A stretch of 20,963 nt of DNA, from IMG/VR virus record IMGVR_UViG_3300025168_000833, positions 1-20,963 of that record; one strand, written 5' to 3'. Both the position numbers and the translations under genes were made by a program. The notes beneath the pieces are model-generated. The model saw only the letters and a list, made by a program, of their open reading frames with translations, was not told the origin of the DNA and made no database searches. This DNA comes from a virus. This document shows, piece by piece, positions 20,025 to 20,963 of the stretch; positions within the stretch are counted from its first letter, which is position 1; each line of letters begins with the position of its first letter.

Positions 20025-20410
20025 TTACCTTTCCAATAGCACCAGTAGTGGCTAGCAGAGCAAGAGTTACACGATGGTCTACATACTTTCCAAAGAAGTA
20101 CACTCAGTTTAAAAAAGAATTTGCAGAGCTTCTTCAAGAATACAAAGCTACATCAACAACAGATTTGATTTATGTTAAGTTAGATTTTTATGTGCAATTG
20201 CCTAAACATATGTCCAAGAAAAAGAAAGCAGAGAAAGAAGGCAAGCACTGTGATAACAATGCAGACTTAGACAACTACGTCAAAGCTACATTAGATAGTT
20301 TGGAAGGTAAGTATTATGATAACGACAACCAGATAGCCATGATTAGAGCAAGAAAATACTGGTCTGATAGTGGTAGAATTGAATTCAAAATGGAGAAGCT
20401 ATGTCACTAA
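20021..20410 (+). CDS. rusA: RusA-like Holliday junction resolvase
   Basis: This 129-aa endonuclease should cut four-way and branched DNA before packaging, replacing the gp3 endonuclease of T7. The RusA core is clear: D82-x-D84-N-x2-K88 followed by D92 (ADLDNYVKATLDSL), then an acidic pocket at D100/D102 (YYDNDNQI), a spacing like the D70, D72, K76 and D91 residues of E. coli RusA. A basic patch (KKKKAEKEGK, about 66-75) precedes the core. The start is in an ATGA overlap. It overlaps the next gene by 10 bases. Confidence 0.9.
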   Translation: MITFPIAPVVASRARVTRWSTYFPKKYTQFKKEFAELLQEYKATSTTDLIYVKLDFYVQLPKHMSKKKKAEKEGKHCDNNADLDNYVKATLDSLEGKYYDNDNQIAMIRARKYWSDSGRIEFKMEKLCH

Positions 20411-20799
20411 ACAAAAGTAAGGACATAAAAGAATTAAAAAAGTTTGACGTTGACCTAGAGTTTGGTCAGCAGTGGGAAGAGTACATTGATGATATGTTTT
20501 CAGGTGCTAAGAAGTGTGAAGTTAAAACGGAGAGGGACACATGGGCCAGAACAGGAAACATATGTATAGAGAGCGAGAGCTATGGCAAGCCAAGCGGAAT
20601 AGAAGTAACTGAGGCCGACCTATGGGTACACAATCTAACTGTTAACAATGAGCTAGTGTGTAGTCTTGTATTTCCAGTAGACAAGCTAAAAGAAATACTA
20701 CCACAATTACCTAACAAAAAAGTAATGGGTGGAGACAACAACGCAAGTAAGTTACAACTAGTAAACCTAGTAAAACTTATGGCTTTGCTTTCTTCTTAG
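20401..20799 (+). CDS. PD-(D/E)XK nuclease-like protein
   Basis: This 132-aa protein has the small conserved phage pattern CEVKTERDTWARTGNICIE (39-57). E40-V-K42 could be the (D/E)-x-K of a restriction-endonuclease fold, with an acidic residue upstream in EEYIDD (26-31), and E57 in the next strand. KPSGIEVTEADLWVH (63-77) and GGDNNASK near the C-terminus complete the family-like pattern. It probably cuts or binds DNA, next to the resolvase gene. GGAG precedes the ATG. The last 23 bases overlap a convergent gene. Enzyme activity is inferred. Confidence 0.7.
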   Translation: MSLNKSKDIKELKKFDVDLEFGQQWEEYIDDMFSGAKKCEVKTERDTWARTGNICIESESYGKPSGIEVTEADLWVHNLTVNNELVCSLVFPVDKLKEILPQLPNKKVMGGDNNASKLQLVNLVKLMALLSS

Positions 20800-20935
20800 G
20801 TTTATAAATATTATTCTTATCAGACTGAGCTAATAGCTTTGTCATTTTCATTTCAAGTGCCGGTGCTTTGTTATCTTCTTTGTACATTTTATTGTACTCA
20901 TTAAAGTTCGGCACTATTTGTGTTCCACATCCCAT
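20777..20935 (-). CDS. 52-aa basic protein at the end of the leftward operon
   Basis: The ATG (20935-20933) has GAGG seven bases upstream on the minus strand. The product begins MGCGTQIVPNFNEYNKMYKE, is helical in the middle, and ends in a Lys-rich tail (PKKKAKP). No family is recognised. Its last 23 bases overlap the end of the convergent PD-(D/E)XK gene. It is the last gene of a leftward operon entering from the right edge. Confidence 0.7.
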   Translation of the reverse strand: MGCGTQIVPNFNEYNKMYKEDNKAPALEMKMTKLLAQSDKNNIYKPKKKAKP

Positions 20936-20936
20936 A

Positions 20937-20963
20937 CTAATCCTCGTCTATTAAATCACCAAG
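20937..20963 (-). CDS. C-terminal end of a leftward gene (truncated by the window)
   Basis: Nine codons including a TAG stop are visible at the right edge (ending L-G-D-L-I-D-E-D), with the ribosome site of the next gene inside them. One base separates the stop from the next ATG. The product cannot be identified. It is probably part of the late leftward operon that continues, on a circular map, into the head genes at the left edge. Confidence 0.5.
   Translation of the reverse strand, partial: LGDLIDED

Overview
This window is about half of the genome of a tailed double-stranded DNA phage. It carries an AT-rich, T7-type replication set (gp4-like primase-helicase, family A DNA polymerase, a gp2.5-like single-strand binding protein, a DUF3310 protein), a B12-dependent class II ribonucleotide reductase, a P22-type portal and an SU10/DUF5309-type capsid protein. 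That combination is typical of marine phages, and a short-tailed phage of the HMO-2011/cobavirus kind is my best guess. The host is not identified. No integrase, phage RNA polymerase or tRNA gene is visible. The promoters I can see are sigma70-like, so the host RNA polymerase probably reads the genome.

Layout. Positions 1-7383 are a leftward (minus-strand) packaging and head module. In transcription order it holds small terminase, large terminase, a 44-aa protein, portal, an 83-aa protein, scaffold, major capsid protein, a 99-aa protein, a head-tail adaptor and the start of a Trp-rich protein. Positions 7384-8111 are a divergent control region without genes. It holds a tandem array of about ten 14-bp iteron-like units, a tandem 13-bp repeat, a near-consensus sigma70 promoter and two copies of a 15-bp near-palindrome (ATTAACCCGGTTAAT). 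Two further exact copies and one near-exact copy lie only in the rightward half. Positions 8112-20799 are the rightward early/replication module: a monocistronic early gene with its own terminator, then a train of small accessory genes (8731-11990), a highly structured noncoding leader (11991-12226), the replication genes (SSB, primase-helicase, Pol A, Cas4/AddB-like exonuclease), the ribonucleotide reductase, small membrane proteins, DUF3310, a RusA-type resolvase and a PD-(D/E)XK-like protein. At 20777-20799 this operon meets a leftward gene tail to tail, with overlapping coding ends. On a circular or circularly permuted map, the two ends of the window therefore belong to one leftward late operon, and the whole genome may be two divergent operons starting at 7384-8111.

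The genes work together as a lytic programme. Early small proteins come first. The polymerase, helicase and SSB then copy the DNA, with deoxynucleotides supplied by the reductase. Exonuclease and resolvase process recombination and branched intermediates, and the head and terminase module packages the product. The least explained content is in the noncoding DNA: the palindrome set, the iteron array, a 19-bp motif shared by the terminase operon and the exonuclease gene, and the long alternative-folding leader before the SSB gene.
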